In this document: positions 11,701-21,705 of the stretch, piece after piece | Layout of the letters: each line of letters opens with the position of its first letter | Numbering within the stretch: the first letter of the stretch is position 1 | DNA from: Hemicordylus capensis | Taxonomy: Eukaryota > Chordata > Lepidosauria > Squamata > Cordylidae | DNA: 64,000 bases | Direction of reading: 5' to 3' | NCBI RefSeq assembly: GCF_027244095.1 | Contig: NC_069662.1 | Coordinates: 13,604,501 to 13,668,500 of the forward strand | The notes under the pieces: model-generated | The model's input: the letters and a program-made list of their open reading frames with translations, nothing else | What the model was told of the DNA's origin: nothing | The model's database searches: none | Position numbers and translations under genes: made by a program

Positions 11701-14700
11701 GCCAGTCTCTCAGTTATATTCATGAGTGTTCAGGTGTTGCCTGGAAAATGAAACTGGCAGGCATACAGAACAAGGATGCAGAGGTGAAGGGAGAGAGCAG
11801 CTAAATAGACCTGGTGCAGTAGGGAAGCAGCAATTTATTAGACCCTTCCCCTCCCCAGGAAGCCCTCTGGGCCACCTGAAAATCTGCACAGCCCTCAGGG
11901 ACATATTTTCAGGTGGAACACCTGAAGAGAGGGCTTTTGGGGGTAGGGGAATGTGCAGAAAATTGCTGCTTCCCTGCTGAGCATGTGCAGTTAGTTAGGC
12001 AGTTCTGTTAGATGGCTTTCTTGCTGCACTGCCGCAAGAAACATTCCCCGGTGTTTGGGCAAAACCCTTGTGGTTTTCCATGCTCTGGAGATAGCGCTTC
12101 TGCTAATGTCATAGGTGTTCAGCTGTGTATGCAGGGAACAGGGGATAGAGAGGACCTCATTCAGGTCTGTCATAATACTCCCTCTCTCCCCTGCCAAGCG
12201 GTTACAATACTGGTGTATGGTGGAGGGGTGGGGGTTTGCATCCGGACAGACAGTGGATAATACTCTTTTTATTCCTTCCTAATTGTTCTTTCCAGTGCAT
12301 GACTCTACTCCTGCCTCCCCTGAGTGGAGGCTGTCTTTGAAGCTCTATTAGAGTCAAAACCTCTGAAAGGAAAATCAGACACACCAATACAAATATTCTC
12401 AGCAGGAATATTGATCGGTATTGCTACATCTTTCACATTAACCTATGATCTTAGGAACTCACCCTCATATTGCTGAAATGGAGAGGATGCCACCTTTTCT
12501 TTATGGAGGGCAGCAGCATCTCTATGACCTCCTTTGTCATACAGCTGTATGACAAATGGCGATAGTAAAGTATAGATCAGTGATAGAGCATCTTTTTTGC
12601 ATGCAGTGGGTCCAAGGTTCAATCCATGACACCTCTAGGTCGGGCTGGGAAAGACTCCAGCCTGGAACTTTGGATAGCCATCACCAGTCAATGTAGACAC
12701 CATTGAGCAAAAGTCTGACTTGGATTAGAGCAGTTTCCTATGTCCCTAGGAATTAATGAAGGGGAGCTTTCTCCCAATGGCTGCATATCAACAATGGGGA
12801 AAGATGTACTGGCTGCATATCTGTATGTCAGAAAAAATATACAGCTTGTCTTAAAGTCATTCAGCTATGTTTGTTTGTTTAACACATTTGTATTCTGCCC
12901 AAAACGCAAGTCTCTGGGCGGTTTACAACAAAACAATAAAAACAACCAATAAAAAGATTAAAACATTTCAACCATTAAAATTTAAAATGTTAAAACTATT
13001 AAAAACACAATCAAACTATTATATGTTGTCTTCCATACTTGCAAGCAGAATATATATAAATGCAATAGACTTGTTTTGCTGATCTATGCATGTAAAACTA
13101 CATTAAAATCTCATTGCAGTTTAATGCCTAAAAATTACCAGCATGTTCTTGCCTTCATCTTTGCAATTCAAGAGATCAACAGGAATGACCATCTCTTACC
13201 CAATATCACACTGGGATTGGAAATCTATGACAATGCTTTCAATCCACTGAGAGCCATTTGGAACACTCTGCAGTTCCTCTTCACAGGTCAGGGGAATCCC
13301 TTGAATTACAACTGTGACGGGAAGCAGCAGCTAGTCCTCGCCATTGGTGGGCTCACCTCCTCAAATTCCATGCAGATGGCCAGTGTCTTCAATACCTACA
13401 AGATCCCACAGGTATGTCTGTTCCTACAGAGGAGTAGCTGTAGTCATTCAGAAATGGTTATGTTCCTGAGGTAGCTCAGTTTGGAAGCAGCTTTTGAGAA
13501 GAAAGGGCTTCCTTGTCTGGAGGAGGAAAACGTCTGTTTTCGTTCCTAAAGAAGAAAGCAAAAGGGCAAGCAAACCAACCAACAAGGGGGAAAGGACAAG
13601 GTAAGTTTGTAAGGGCTAGTCTTTTATTGTGTTTAATTTTTGGCTATACCCCTACTAATTGTGCAAAGAGGCACCTTTTTGATGTGGTGATGATTCTCTT
13701 TATTTAGCAGGGGGAGAGTAACTGGCCCAATCCAACCGCAGCACGGTACCTCCAATGACTGTTGCTGGTGTCTATATTACTTTTTAGATTGTGAGCCAGT
13801 CAGGGACAGGGATCCATCTTATTTATTTATTATTTCTCTATGTAAACCACTCTGGATACTTTTGTTGAGAAGTGGTATATAGATATTTGTTGTTGCTGGC
13901 TAGCTAGGGGTTCATTTTTGACAGGGCAGTTTCAATTTCAGTTTTAGTTGTGCCTAGAGAGAAAATGGGTGGGGATTAGCAACCGCTATGCTTTGAAGGT
14001 GGCTCATTTTGGAAGCCACCCTTGAGAAGACAATGCTGAGACAAGGGCAGTTTTTCTTTTTGGAGATCTGTGAGCAGGAGTTTGGTAACAGACATCAAAT
14101 GAGTTTTGTGAGGGGTTTAGTAGGGAAGTTGCATGTGGGCCCAGAAGTGGTCTCCCTTTATCAGAAACGAGACACCAAGCATGAAAAAGTGAGTACTGCC
14201 CCACTTTTGTAACTTTCCTGGAGGAAGAGCTTGATACCTTTAATTAGATGATGATTGCAGCTTAGACCAATCTGTGAAGGAAACAATCTCTATGTCTGCA
14301 TTCACACAGAACATGAAACCAGAGGTGAAGTGACCTCCAGTTTCAAAAACTGTATGTCTGTTTGTGGACAACCACAATTTCAACAGAAAATGAAGTTGAG
14401 GTTTTCCTCCTCTGAGAGTGATTTGCCTTTTTGGTTTGTAATGAGGATTACCACTTGGACAGTTCCACCAGAGGACTTGGAACCACAGTTCCAAACCAGA
14501 GTTTGTTATATGCAAATGAAGCCACTATATTCTAAATTCTAAATAACCAATAAAACCAGTTATGAAGCAAGAATGCCTGCAGAAGAGGGGGTGCCTCCCA
14601 GAGTGTGACTATCTGCCTGAGGTGCAGAAGTTGTGGGTGTGCGTTCGGTGCAAAGAGCTCCTGGCTCTCAGGTAACAAGTGCATTCTCTTGAAGCCAAGA

Positions 14701-14807
14701 TGGCGGACCTGGAGAAGCTCAGGGAAGCAGAGAGGTTTGTGAATGAGACCCTCAGGAATGTGATAGAGGGATCCTATTACCATGCTCACAGCTCCTCTAC
14801 TCTCATA

Positions 14808-14855
<48 letters not shown>

Positions 14856-17800
14856 TTCAATTTCTATACCACCCTTCCAAAAATGGCTCAGGGCAGTTTA
14901 TACAGAGAAATAATAAATAAATAAATAAGATGGCTCCCTGTCCCCAAAGGGCTCACATTCTTAAAAAAAAAAATGAGATAGAAACCAGCAACAGTCATTG
15001 GACGTACTGTGCTGGGGGTGGATAGGGCCAGTTACTCTCCCCCTGCTAAATAAAGAGAATCACCACAGTGAAAGGTGCCTCTTTGCCCAGTTAGCAGGGA
15101 TGAAGATCTTAGGGATGCAGGGCATCAGTCTGAAGAAGTCAGGAATGCTCTCTTAGAAGGGACACCTTCCTTGGGTAATGCTCCCAAATCCTCTCACACA
15201 AAGGATACTCCTCCGGGGATTGGGGACCTCCTAGTAGTGGGCAATTTGATAATTAGGAACTGGGGAAGGTGAAGAAGAGTGCAACAAAGATGATCAGGGG
15301 CATGGTGCACCTTTCTTATAAGGTAAGTCTACAGTGTCGGGGGCTTTTTAGTTTGGAAAAGGGGTGGCTATGGGGAGACATGATGGACGTTTATAAAATT
15401 ATGCATGGAAAAGAGAGAGTGGACAGAGAGAAATCTTTCTCCCTCTCTAATAAATCTCATGGGTCTGAAGGCCAGGTAAAATAGGAACAACTAAAGGAAG
15501 TCATTTTTCACAGAGCAGAAAATTAATCTATGGAATTCTCTGCTATGGGATGTGGCAAATATACAGTAGAACAAAAAAAAAAAAGGCATGCCCTCACCTC
15601 TTGCCAGTTGGCTTCTCAGAGGCATCTGGTAGGCCACTGTGTGAAACAGCAAGGCTGTTCTTATGTTCTTGAATGGAAAGGTTTTCATCTCCTTCCAAGT
15701 TCTTAGAGTGTTTTCTCAAAAAATTAAGGAATAATTACTCAGTCCACTGTGCAATGTCTTGTTTTCAAAAGATTATTATTGTCATTTTCTTTCAATATTA
15801 GGGCCACAACTCCCCTGAACACATTTTCTTTCAAACTGTGTTTCAACCTTGCCCCAGCTTTCACTTTCAAGTAGGAATAGTCTTTAATCTTTCTTCATCC
15901 TGTTTAGAATCCTATCCCAGTATAAGACTCAATGGTACCAGTCGTTCCTACTCAAAATAGAAGTATTGTCCTATCTGAAATATTTGATGGAAGCTAAAAT
16001 TTAGTGAATTGAAGAAGTAATACCTTGATCAAGAACAAAGGGATGTCCTTGTAATAATGTTTTTAAAAAACAAAAAACAATTTTCCCCCCTTTTAGCTGA
16101 GTTATGGATCTTTTGACCCTGTGCTAAGTGATCAAACCCGGTTCCCTTTTTTCTTCCGGATGGTTCCAAGTGAAGACCTTCAATATATTGGGATTATTTT
16201 GCTGCTGAAGCATTTCAAGTGGAATTGGATCAGTCTGCTCACATCAGATGATGACAGTGGAGAAACATTTCTCCAAAATATGAGACCAAGACTTCTCCAG
16301 AGCAATATTTGTATTGCTTTGGCACAATCCATTCCAAAAGTAACTAGTCACACATCAAATACACACACTAAAAAAATGCTGGTGGAAATAGCGAATGCTG
16401 TCTGGAAGGAAGCAAAGCTGAATGTGGTTCTTGTCTATGGGGATATTCATTCTGTGGAGGGTTTACGAATGATCTTAGAATACTGCGAATTTGATCTTAA
16501 GTTTCCATTGGAGAGAGTGTGGCTCATAACTGCTCAGTGGGATTGCACAACTCTTTCTTCATGGAATAAATTCACAGGGAAATCCTTCAATGGTTCTTTG
16601 TCATTCACACTTCACAGAAAAGTGGTTCCAGGATTTCAGGAGTTCCTGGAGAGTATAAATCCATACCAGTCTATGATATATTTCATCCATCAGTTCTGGT
16701 CGTATGCATTTCTCTGTTCACTCCCAAAGCATGGCTTATATGTTCCAAATCAAGACAACTGCTCTGGGGAGGAGAAACTGGGGAGACTCCCTGAATCTGT
16801 GCTTGAAATGGGCATGTCTGGGCAGAGCTATAACATCTACAATGCTGTTTATGCTGTAACACATGCTCTCCATACTATGTATTCTTCGAAAACTAAACAG
16901 AAGGAAATGGAGAAACTCGGGGGAAAGAGTCTTCTGTTACAGCCTGTATGTGTTTCCTCCTCCTTGTTTGCATTTCACTTCTCATTGCATTAGTTCATAA
17001 CTCATAATAGCAGTTCTGTGATATAATGTCTGATTGTGGCATGCAGTTCCTGACATCCTGACTAACAAAGCACTGGTGAAGCAGTGTGAGGTAGCTTAGG
17101 CTGCGAAAGAAGAAACACCCAGAATCCCCCATGAACTTCATGGCTAAATGGGGATTTGAATCTGAATTTGGGAAATTCAAGTGGAAATAAAATCAAATTG
17201 CCCTTTTAAGGGGTGACACAATTATCATGCTTTTCAACAAAAATAAATTTCAGGAAGCAAACCTTATATCAAACATCTTGTAAATGTTTATTCAATATTC
17301 AGTATTGTTTGATGTTTTAATTTATATGTGAATATTCACTGCTGTAAGATCCTGTAATATTCTTCAACAGATATTGCTATTGCCTCCAGTGGCTTGCTAC
17401 CAATATAAACATGCTTAAAGGTATATTCCTGATAGGTATATAGTATTTCTTCTCAGTGACATCTTCCAGTTGGTGATCAAGGGATTTGTGGTTAAAGTGA
17501 TAATTTTAATGCAATTTTCCACAATTTGACCCAGGGTGTGAACTTTTTCTCCTCCCACTTAGCTTCATGCTTTTCTGAGCAATATCCATTTCAACAATAG
17601 TGCTGGGGAAGAAATCTTTTTTGATGAGGAAGGGAGCGTGCCATCAGGATACGATATCATCAACTTGGTCACATTCCCCAATGACACCTTCCAGAAAGTC
17701 CAAACTGGAAGGATGGATCCCCTGGCTCGTGAAGGAAAAAGGTTCACCATGAATGGAAGTGCTACTGTATGGAACCACAAGTTTAAAGAGGTATGGAGAC

Positions 17801-20317
17801 CTGTCTCGCCTCACCTTGCTAGGGTCCCTGACTTTAAGGGGTTTTCTCACAACCCAGCTCCAATATCATGAGTCAAGAGGGTTGGGAGGGAGAAATGGGC
17901 TGAAAGGAATGGAGTGCCCTGATGGGGGATGCTCTGTTTCTCTCCTCTGGGCAATGCTCCAGGAGTCTCAGATTGAGGACTCCAGCAGTAGGGTCCAGGT
18001 GACCTTCCCCCACCCCCGACAGAGGAAATTATCAGCCTGACCCCAGACTTGCCTTGACCATGTTTGATGCCTCTGACCTCTTTTTGTCTGCCTGCAGTCA
18101 GACCCAACCTTGCTTTTGCCTGGTTCAGGGAGTAGAGCCTGAATATGTGGATATTTGGTTTTGAGAATAATAGAAGTGTGGGGAAATCAGAACATACTTC
18201 CTTGTTGTTCCTGTTAGATGCAACCCCGTTCCCGGTGTGTTGAGAGCTGCCATCTTGGATCCAGCATGATTGCCCAGCAGGGAAGACAAGTTTGTTGCTA
18301 TGATTGTGCTCAGTGTCCTGCAGGAAGGATTTCAATACAGACTGGTAAAAATATGTATATTGGGAAACCAAATCCAAATGTTTAAAATTCTCTATCTGAT
18401 TTTGTACATCAAATAGATGACTGAATTTCTCAACATATTTCTGTTGAACTCAAGTACCCTCTGTGCACTACACCTCCACTCACCCTGGGCCACCCCAGCA
18501 CCCCCCAAGTGCAATTATGGGGCTGCTGAAACCTCCATTATTCCCTATTGAGAAAAACCTTAAAAACGCGTAAACTTCAAAAATCACTTTAAAATGATCC
18601 CTTTGCCCAATTCCTTTGAAATAATTCTTGCAGCTTACTTGCCCCCTTTGGACACTACCACCCACCACACTCCACCCTGGGCCACCGGTTTCCCCCCAAT
18701 GTGAAGAGATGCACTTGCTGAAACCTCCATCATTCCCTATTGAGAAAAACCATAAAGACACTTAAATTTTAAAAATCACTTTTTAAAAAAAATCAGCCCT
18801 TTTCCCAATTCCTTAGAAATAATTCTGGTAGCTTCCTTGCCACCACTAGGCACTACCATCAACTATACTCCACCCTGGGCCATCCCTTTCCCCCTGACAT
18901 GAAGGAGAAAATCTTAAAGAAGTGTGAACTTCAAAAAAATCACCAAGAATCAGCCATTTGCTCATCTTCTCTGAAATTTGAGTGGTAGCCTCCACCCATT
19001 AGGCACTTCCATCCCATACCATTCTTTTGGCTCCAGGACCAGTTTTTTGGATGATAATCAGTTCATATTCAGATTTGGATTAATTCTGAACCGAATCGAA
19101 TCTAGGGTGATTTGGATGGGTCAGATTTGGATCCGAAATGAAACAGATGTTTTGATTTGGGTCCAAAATCAAACATCAAATATCCGTAATGCACACCCCT
19201 AGTGTAGATCACAGATAAAATGAAATAAATCATTAAATTAAAAACTATAAGAACAGCAAAAATAAGAGCAACTTAAAATCTATCAACGTCACATGAGAGG
19301 GAACAAACGTTAACAACCCAGTCTGTAGTAAAACAAGCCAGTCAGCAGATTCCAGTTAAAGTTGAACAATGTTTGTGTATCTTGGCAAAACAAAGACTTT
19401 GTTGATGTATTTCAGATGCAGACCAGTGTGAGATGTGCCCAGAAGATCAATGTCCAAATGAGAAACAGGATCAATGCATCCCCAAAAGAATAACTTATTT
19501 ATCCTATGGAGAACCATTGGGAGTGGTTTTTATTTCTTTTTCTCTTTTGTTTTCCCTGATCACCTTTGCTGTGATTGGGATCTTCGTTCTGTTCCGCAAA
19601 ACTCCCATTGTGAAAGCCAATAACTGGAGCATTACCTGTATGCTACTCTTCTCTCTGCTGCTTTGCTTTCTCTGCTCCTTCCTATTCATTAGTCAGCCTA
19701 GGAAGGTGACCTGCCTCCTCAGACAAACCGTGTTTGGCATCACGTTTACTGTTGCTCTTTCTTCTGTGTTGGCCAAAACCATCACTGTTGTTCTGGCCTT
19801 CCTGGCCACCAAGCCGGGACACAGGTTGAAGAGATGGATAGGGAAGAGGCTGGCAGTATCAGTCATCATTCTCTGTTCACTTATTCAAACTGGAATCTGT
19901 GCTGTGTGGCTGGCAAACACTCCCCCTTTCCCAGAGTTTGACATGCACTCTCAGATCAGTGAGATCATTGTGCAATGCAATGAAGGCTCAAACACCATGT
20001 TCTACATTGTCCTGGGCTACATGGGTTTTCTGGCCACCATCAGCTTCACTGTGGCCTTCCATGCTAGAAAGTTACCTGATAGCTTTAATGAAGCCAAGCT
20101 GATCACCTTCAGCATGCTGGTCTTTTGCAGTGTTTGGGTGACCTTTGTTCCAAGCTACTTGAGCACCAAGGGGAAATACATGGTGGCTGTGGAGGTCTTC
20201 TCCATCATGGCCTCTAGTGGTGGACTGTTGAGTTGTATCTTCCTCCCCAAATGCTACATTATTATTCTTAGACCTGATCTGAACACCAGAGAGCAACTAG
20301 TAAGGAAACAATATTGA
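8565..20317 (+). CDS. V2R gene B, complete vomeronasal type-2 receptor (six exons)
   Basis: Joined exons: 8565-8770, 13120-13411, 16097-16945, 17563-17790, 18218-18344, 19416-20317. Intron phases are 2, 0, 0, 0, 1 and all junctions are GT-AG, matching the conserved V2R structure. The product is 867 aa, the usual V2R length. It has a signal peptide (1 to about 17), a Venus-flytrap ligand domain to about 525, a cysteine-rich linker (about 526-590), 7TM (about 602-842) and FLPKCY at 843-848. Known family role: peptide or protein pheromone and kairomone receptor on vomeronasal neurons; the ligand here is unknown. I see no stop or frameshift in any exon, so it is probably functional. It differs from gene C at about 26 of 283 residues in exon 3. 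Intron 1 carries a LINE found only here, and intron 5 is shortened. Confidence 0.93.
8895..9165 (+). mobile_element. tRNA-derived SINE with CR1-like tail, intron 1 of gene B
   Basis: GGGTTTGATCTC at 8999 resembles a pol III B box. The 3' half (AGCTAGACCAATGGCCTGAT, ATATAAGGCAAC) is the common reptilian SINE end with a CR1-like tail. Orthologous copies sit at 25215-25460 (gene C) and 51070-51300 (gene D), so it predates the gene duplications. Confidence 0.55.
9177..11715 (-). mobile_element. LINE of I/Jockey/Vingi kind, in intron 1 of gene B only
   Basis: Minus strand. A 606-codon open frame (11151 down to 9331) holds a reverse transcriptase: [78 protein letters not shown], the catalytic YADDAVILS, and a C-terminal zinc-knuckle-like [18 protein letters not shown]. 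Upstream in the same frame lie [14 protein letters not shown] (11404-11697) and an in-frame TGA near 11266-11268, so the reading frame is broken at least twice before the RT core. The endonuclease is missing (5' truncation). The 3' tail is (ATTAC)n at 9176-9200. The RT core is intact, so the insertion is fairly young. The clade is my best guess, because APE-type relatives could not be compared. Confidence 0.8.
11716..12554. other. Intron 1 of gene B, unrecognised sequence
   Basis: Aligns with 25730-26570 in gene C and in part with 51560-52010 in gene D. No gene or known element recognised. The left edge abuts the LINE and lacks about 236 bp present in the other two genes. Confidence 0.5.
12555..12760 (+). 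mobile_element. tRNA-derived SINE, intron 1 of gene B
   Basis: The A-box-like GATAGAGCATC and the B-box GGTTCAATCC are spaced as in a tRNA promoter. They are followed by CATCACCAGTCAATGTAGAC and a tail ending TTTCCTATGTCCC, like CR1-mobilised SINEs. The copy in gene C is at 26575-26765; gene D has lost it by deletion. Confidence 0.65.
12868..13020 (-). mobile_element. L2 3'-end fragment, intron 1 of gene B
   Basis: (TTTG)n, then TATTCTGCCCAAAACGCAAG and CTCTGGGCGGTTTACAAC, the L2 3' UTR words, followed by A-rich sequence. Orthologous to 26880-27030 in gene C. Confidence 0.55.
13120..13411 (+). CDS. Gene B exon 2: ligand-binding domain, lobe 1
   Basis: Encodes [20 protein letters not shown] through TYKIPQ, the classic V2R exon 2, including the LPNITLG glycosylation sequon. 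Acceptor is TTGCAG, donor CACAG/GTATGT, phase 0. Unlike genes C and D it has GLEIYD (others GFEIYD) and SSNSMQ (others SPNS). Confidence 0.93.
13684..13900 (+). repeat. Left arm of an inverted repeat in intron 2 of gene B
   Basis: TTCTCTTTATTTAGCAGGGG through AGATTGTGAGCC to TATTTCTCTATGTAAACC is the reverse complement of 14840-15065, with arms of about 200 bp. It is a dispersed LINE-3'-end-like repeat present twice in opposite orientation. In gene C the segment between the arms is inverted. Confidence 0.75.
14235..14545. repeat. Conserved non-coding repeat in intron 2, possible DNA-transposon remnant
   Basis: Contains GCATTCACACAGAACATG and GAACCACAGTTCCAAACC, internal inverted words of the sort seen in non-autonomous DNA transposons. 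Copies: 53129-53440 (gene D, same strand) and 28240-28540 (gene C, inverted). It happens to be open for 95 codons in all three copies, but nothing suggests a real protein. Confidence 0.35.
14808..14853. repeat. (GAT)n microsatellite
   Basis: About 15 perfect GAT units. Paralogues: (ATC)n at 27896-27943 (inverted copy, gene C) and (GAT)n at 53702-53750 (gene D). Confidence 0.97.
14840..15065 (-). repeat. Right arm of the inverted repeat in intron 2 of gene B
   Basis: TCTATACCACCCTTCC through AAATAATAAATAAATAA to GTTACTCTCCCCCTGCTAAA is the reverse complement of the left arm at 13684-13900. Confidence 0.75.
16097..16945 (+). CDS. Gene B exon 3: main ligand-binding exon
   Basis: 283 codons in phase 0. 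The start, [19 protein letters not shown], corresponds to the QxSYxS segment whose serine contacts amino-acid ligands in CaSR and mGluRs. Cysteines and tryptophans typical of V2R ([34 protein letters not shown]) are kept. It ends LLLQP at donor CCT/GTATGT. Confidence 0.95.
16946..17562 (+). other. Intron 3 of gene B
   Basis: No element recognised. It lacks about 100 bp (ATATGGCTGATTCCCATTCC and following) present at 31374 in gene C and 56232 in gene D, probably a small deletion in B. Confidence 0.6.
17563..17790 (+). CDS. Gene B exon 4: end of ligand-binding domain
   Basis: 76 codons in phase 0: [20 protein letters not shown], then [18 protein letters not shown] and [10 protein letters not shown]. 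Contains the sequons NDT and NGS. Acceptor CTTAG, donor AAAGAG/GTATGG. Confidence 0.95.
18218..18344 (+). CDS. Gene B exon 5: cysteine-rich linker
   Basis: [17 protein letters not shown], then [18 protein letters not shown]. The Cys spacing (C..C....CC..C..C) is that of the class C cysteine-rich domain joining the flytrap to the helices. It ends in phase 1 (ACT G/GTAAAA). Acceptor is CTGTTAG. Confidence 0.93.
18454..19201. mobile_element. Right-end remnant of the hAT-like element, intron 5 of gene B
   Basis: Ends at GCACACCCCTA followed by GTGTAGAT, homologous to the right end in genes A, C and D. The left two-thirds of the element and its nested L2 are gone. The left junction, CTCAAGTA/CCCTCTGTG, aligns with 32626 and 38069 in gene C with AC shared at the breakpoint. 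Confidence 0.65.
18480..19030 (+). repeat. Intronic tandem repeat block, about 195-bp unit (gene B)
   Basis: Near 2.7 units. The phrase ACCCTGGGCCA recurs at about 18481, 18674 and 18872, giving periods of 193 and 198 bp. Each unit carries TTCCCTATTGAGAAAAACC and CCCAATTCCTT. Confidence 0.75.
19416..20317 (+). CDS. Gene B exon 6: 7TM domain and C-terminus
   Basis: Same 299-codon layout as gene A, ending [15 protein letters not shown] and LVRKQY. It is the most divergent of the three full copies, with [11 protein letters not shown] in place of [20 protein letters not shown] in place of CTLLSSLLL, and GHRLKRW in place of GNRMRRW. Acceptor TTTCAG at 19415. Confidence 0.96.
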
Positions 20318-20731
20318 GACACTGGACTCTTTCTGCCTTTTCTTGTTCTTCGGCACCATGTCTCTCATCATTATATTCCCATATTAGTAGTGAAGGAAGG
20401 CGTAGATTAGAGAATACAGTCAACATGGTTGGTATCGGTGACTAAGCGTGGGTGATATCGGGACAATGGGAGGAACTGTGGAAGAGCTGCTTGAACAATG
20501 AGCCATATTGCACAGCTCTGGCACTGCTTTGAAGGACACATCCGTCCGGCAGCACCATGTGTCCAGAATGCAGCACTGGATGTCAGCCAGCCTACAGTGT
20601 GGGCCACAGACTAATAGTTCTCTCAAAGAAGGGAGATAACTGTAGACAGGCTTATACTTAAGGTTAGGTGAAAAAAGAATGGCTCACAACCAGACTAACG
20701 CAGTGTGTGGGCATCCAATGAAGCACATGTG
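20318..20731 (+). other. 3' flank of gene B
   Basis: Copy of 3999-4412. Likely 3' UTR at the start; no AATAAA seen within it. Confidence 0.4.
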
Positions 20732-21074
20732 TTTGACATGCATTCCACATTCATCCAGATCATGGTGCAGTGCAATGAAGGGTCTGTTACATGGGTTTTC
20801 TGGCCATCATCAGCTTCACTGTGGCCTTCCATGCTAGAATGTTACTGATGGATTTAAATTTTATTTATTTATTTATTTATTTATTTTATTTGTATTTAAC
20901 ATATTTTTATACCGCCCAAAACTTACATCTCTGGGTGGTTTACAACAAAAACAAGAAATTTTAAACACAACAATTTAAATTATTTAAAACAATATTCTAA
21001 AAACAACATTAAAACAATTTAATGAAGCCAAGCAGATCACCTTCAGCATGCTGGTCTTCTGCAGTGTTTGGATG
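20732..21074 (+). pseudogene. Broken partial V2R exon 6 downstream of gene B
   Basis: Same two exon blocks and the same right-hand junction (TTTGGATG/CCAGGGCTGG) as 4413-4797, split by the same L2 tail with a shorter (TTTA)n tract. Confidence 0.85.
20855..21020 (-). mobile_element. L2 3'-end fragment in the pseudoexon (B-C spacer)
   Basis: Copy of the insertion at 4533-4744: (TTTA)n, ATACCGCCCAAAACTTACAT, GGGTGGTTTACAAC. Confidence 0.6.
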
Positions 21075-21672
21075 CCAGGGCTGGACTGGGGGCACTGAGA
21101 GGGCGGTGGAATGTATGTGGGGAGGGAGCCAGGATTTGAGCAAAATGGCTACTTAAGGGTGCGAGTATTCATTGCTGCCAAGTGCAGCAGGGCGCAGTCA
21201 ACATGGAGACCAGGGGTCCCTTGATCGTTTTTGATGTAAGCTCAGTTAATTGTAGCTCCTGCACAGGTTGAATCAGGAAGGCCCCACTCTGAATGCACAT
21301 GGTGCGTGCACACTGCCTTGAAACTGTCACTCAGAACAAAACTCACTCCACACTCAGATGAAAAAAAAATTAGAGAGAACACTGATTGAGACCAGGCCTC
21401 CCAGAAGCGTTGTGTATCAATGGCACATATTGCAATACATGCTTGGAGTGCAGAAATGTGGAAAAAAAATGCTGAATACAGATCAGCAATCATGTTCGCT
21501 GGCCACATATTTCACAAGTGTTGAGCACACATGAATGGCTGCTGTTCATTCTCAGCTCTACGGCAGTAGTGGGGGAGCAAAGGGGGTTAATCTTTGCAAG
21601 GATGATAGCAGTGCCCTCCACCTTTGACCCAGCTTCTGGAGGGGAATATAGTATTTGTGCATGCATGGAGAT

Positions 21673-21705
<33 letters not shown>

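Larger units (their letters stand above)
14550..15690 (+). mobile_element. CR1-type LINE, internally deleted (ORF1 pieces and 3' end), intron 2 of gene B
   Basis: Three parts in order. (1) 14600-14805 reads [11 protein letters not shown], then [18 protein letters not shown], a CxxC plus coiled-coil N-terminus like LINE ORF1 proteins. (2) 15060-15270 reads [14 protein letters not shown], resembling the GDSIIR block of the ORF1 esterase domain. (3) 15270-15690 is the CR1 3' end: [34 protein letters not shown], then GGCATCTGGTAGGCCACTGT and the tail TTCTTATGTTCTTG. Between (1) and (2) sit a GAT microsatellite and the right inverted-repeat arm. The reverse transcriptase is absent. Confidence 0.65.

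Noticed and set aside
12555-12760. Possible tRNA gene (A and B boxes)
   Set aside because: No cloverleaf acceptor stem is seen and the 3' part is a SINE tail, so it is a tRNA-derived SINE.
14255-14542. 95-codon open frame conserved in genes B, C (inverted) and D
   Set aside because: It lies in an intron, has no recognisable domain, and the three copies are recent paralogues, so an open frame by descent is expected.
14679-14924. Open frame with an Asp-rich tail
   Set aside because: The Asp run is the (GAT)n tract; the first part is a LINE ORF1 relic.
18480-19030. CRISPR-like array
   Set aside because: Units of about 195 bp diverge along their whole length with no constant repeat and unique spacer pattern; this is eukaryotic intron sequence.
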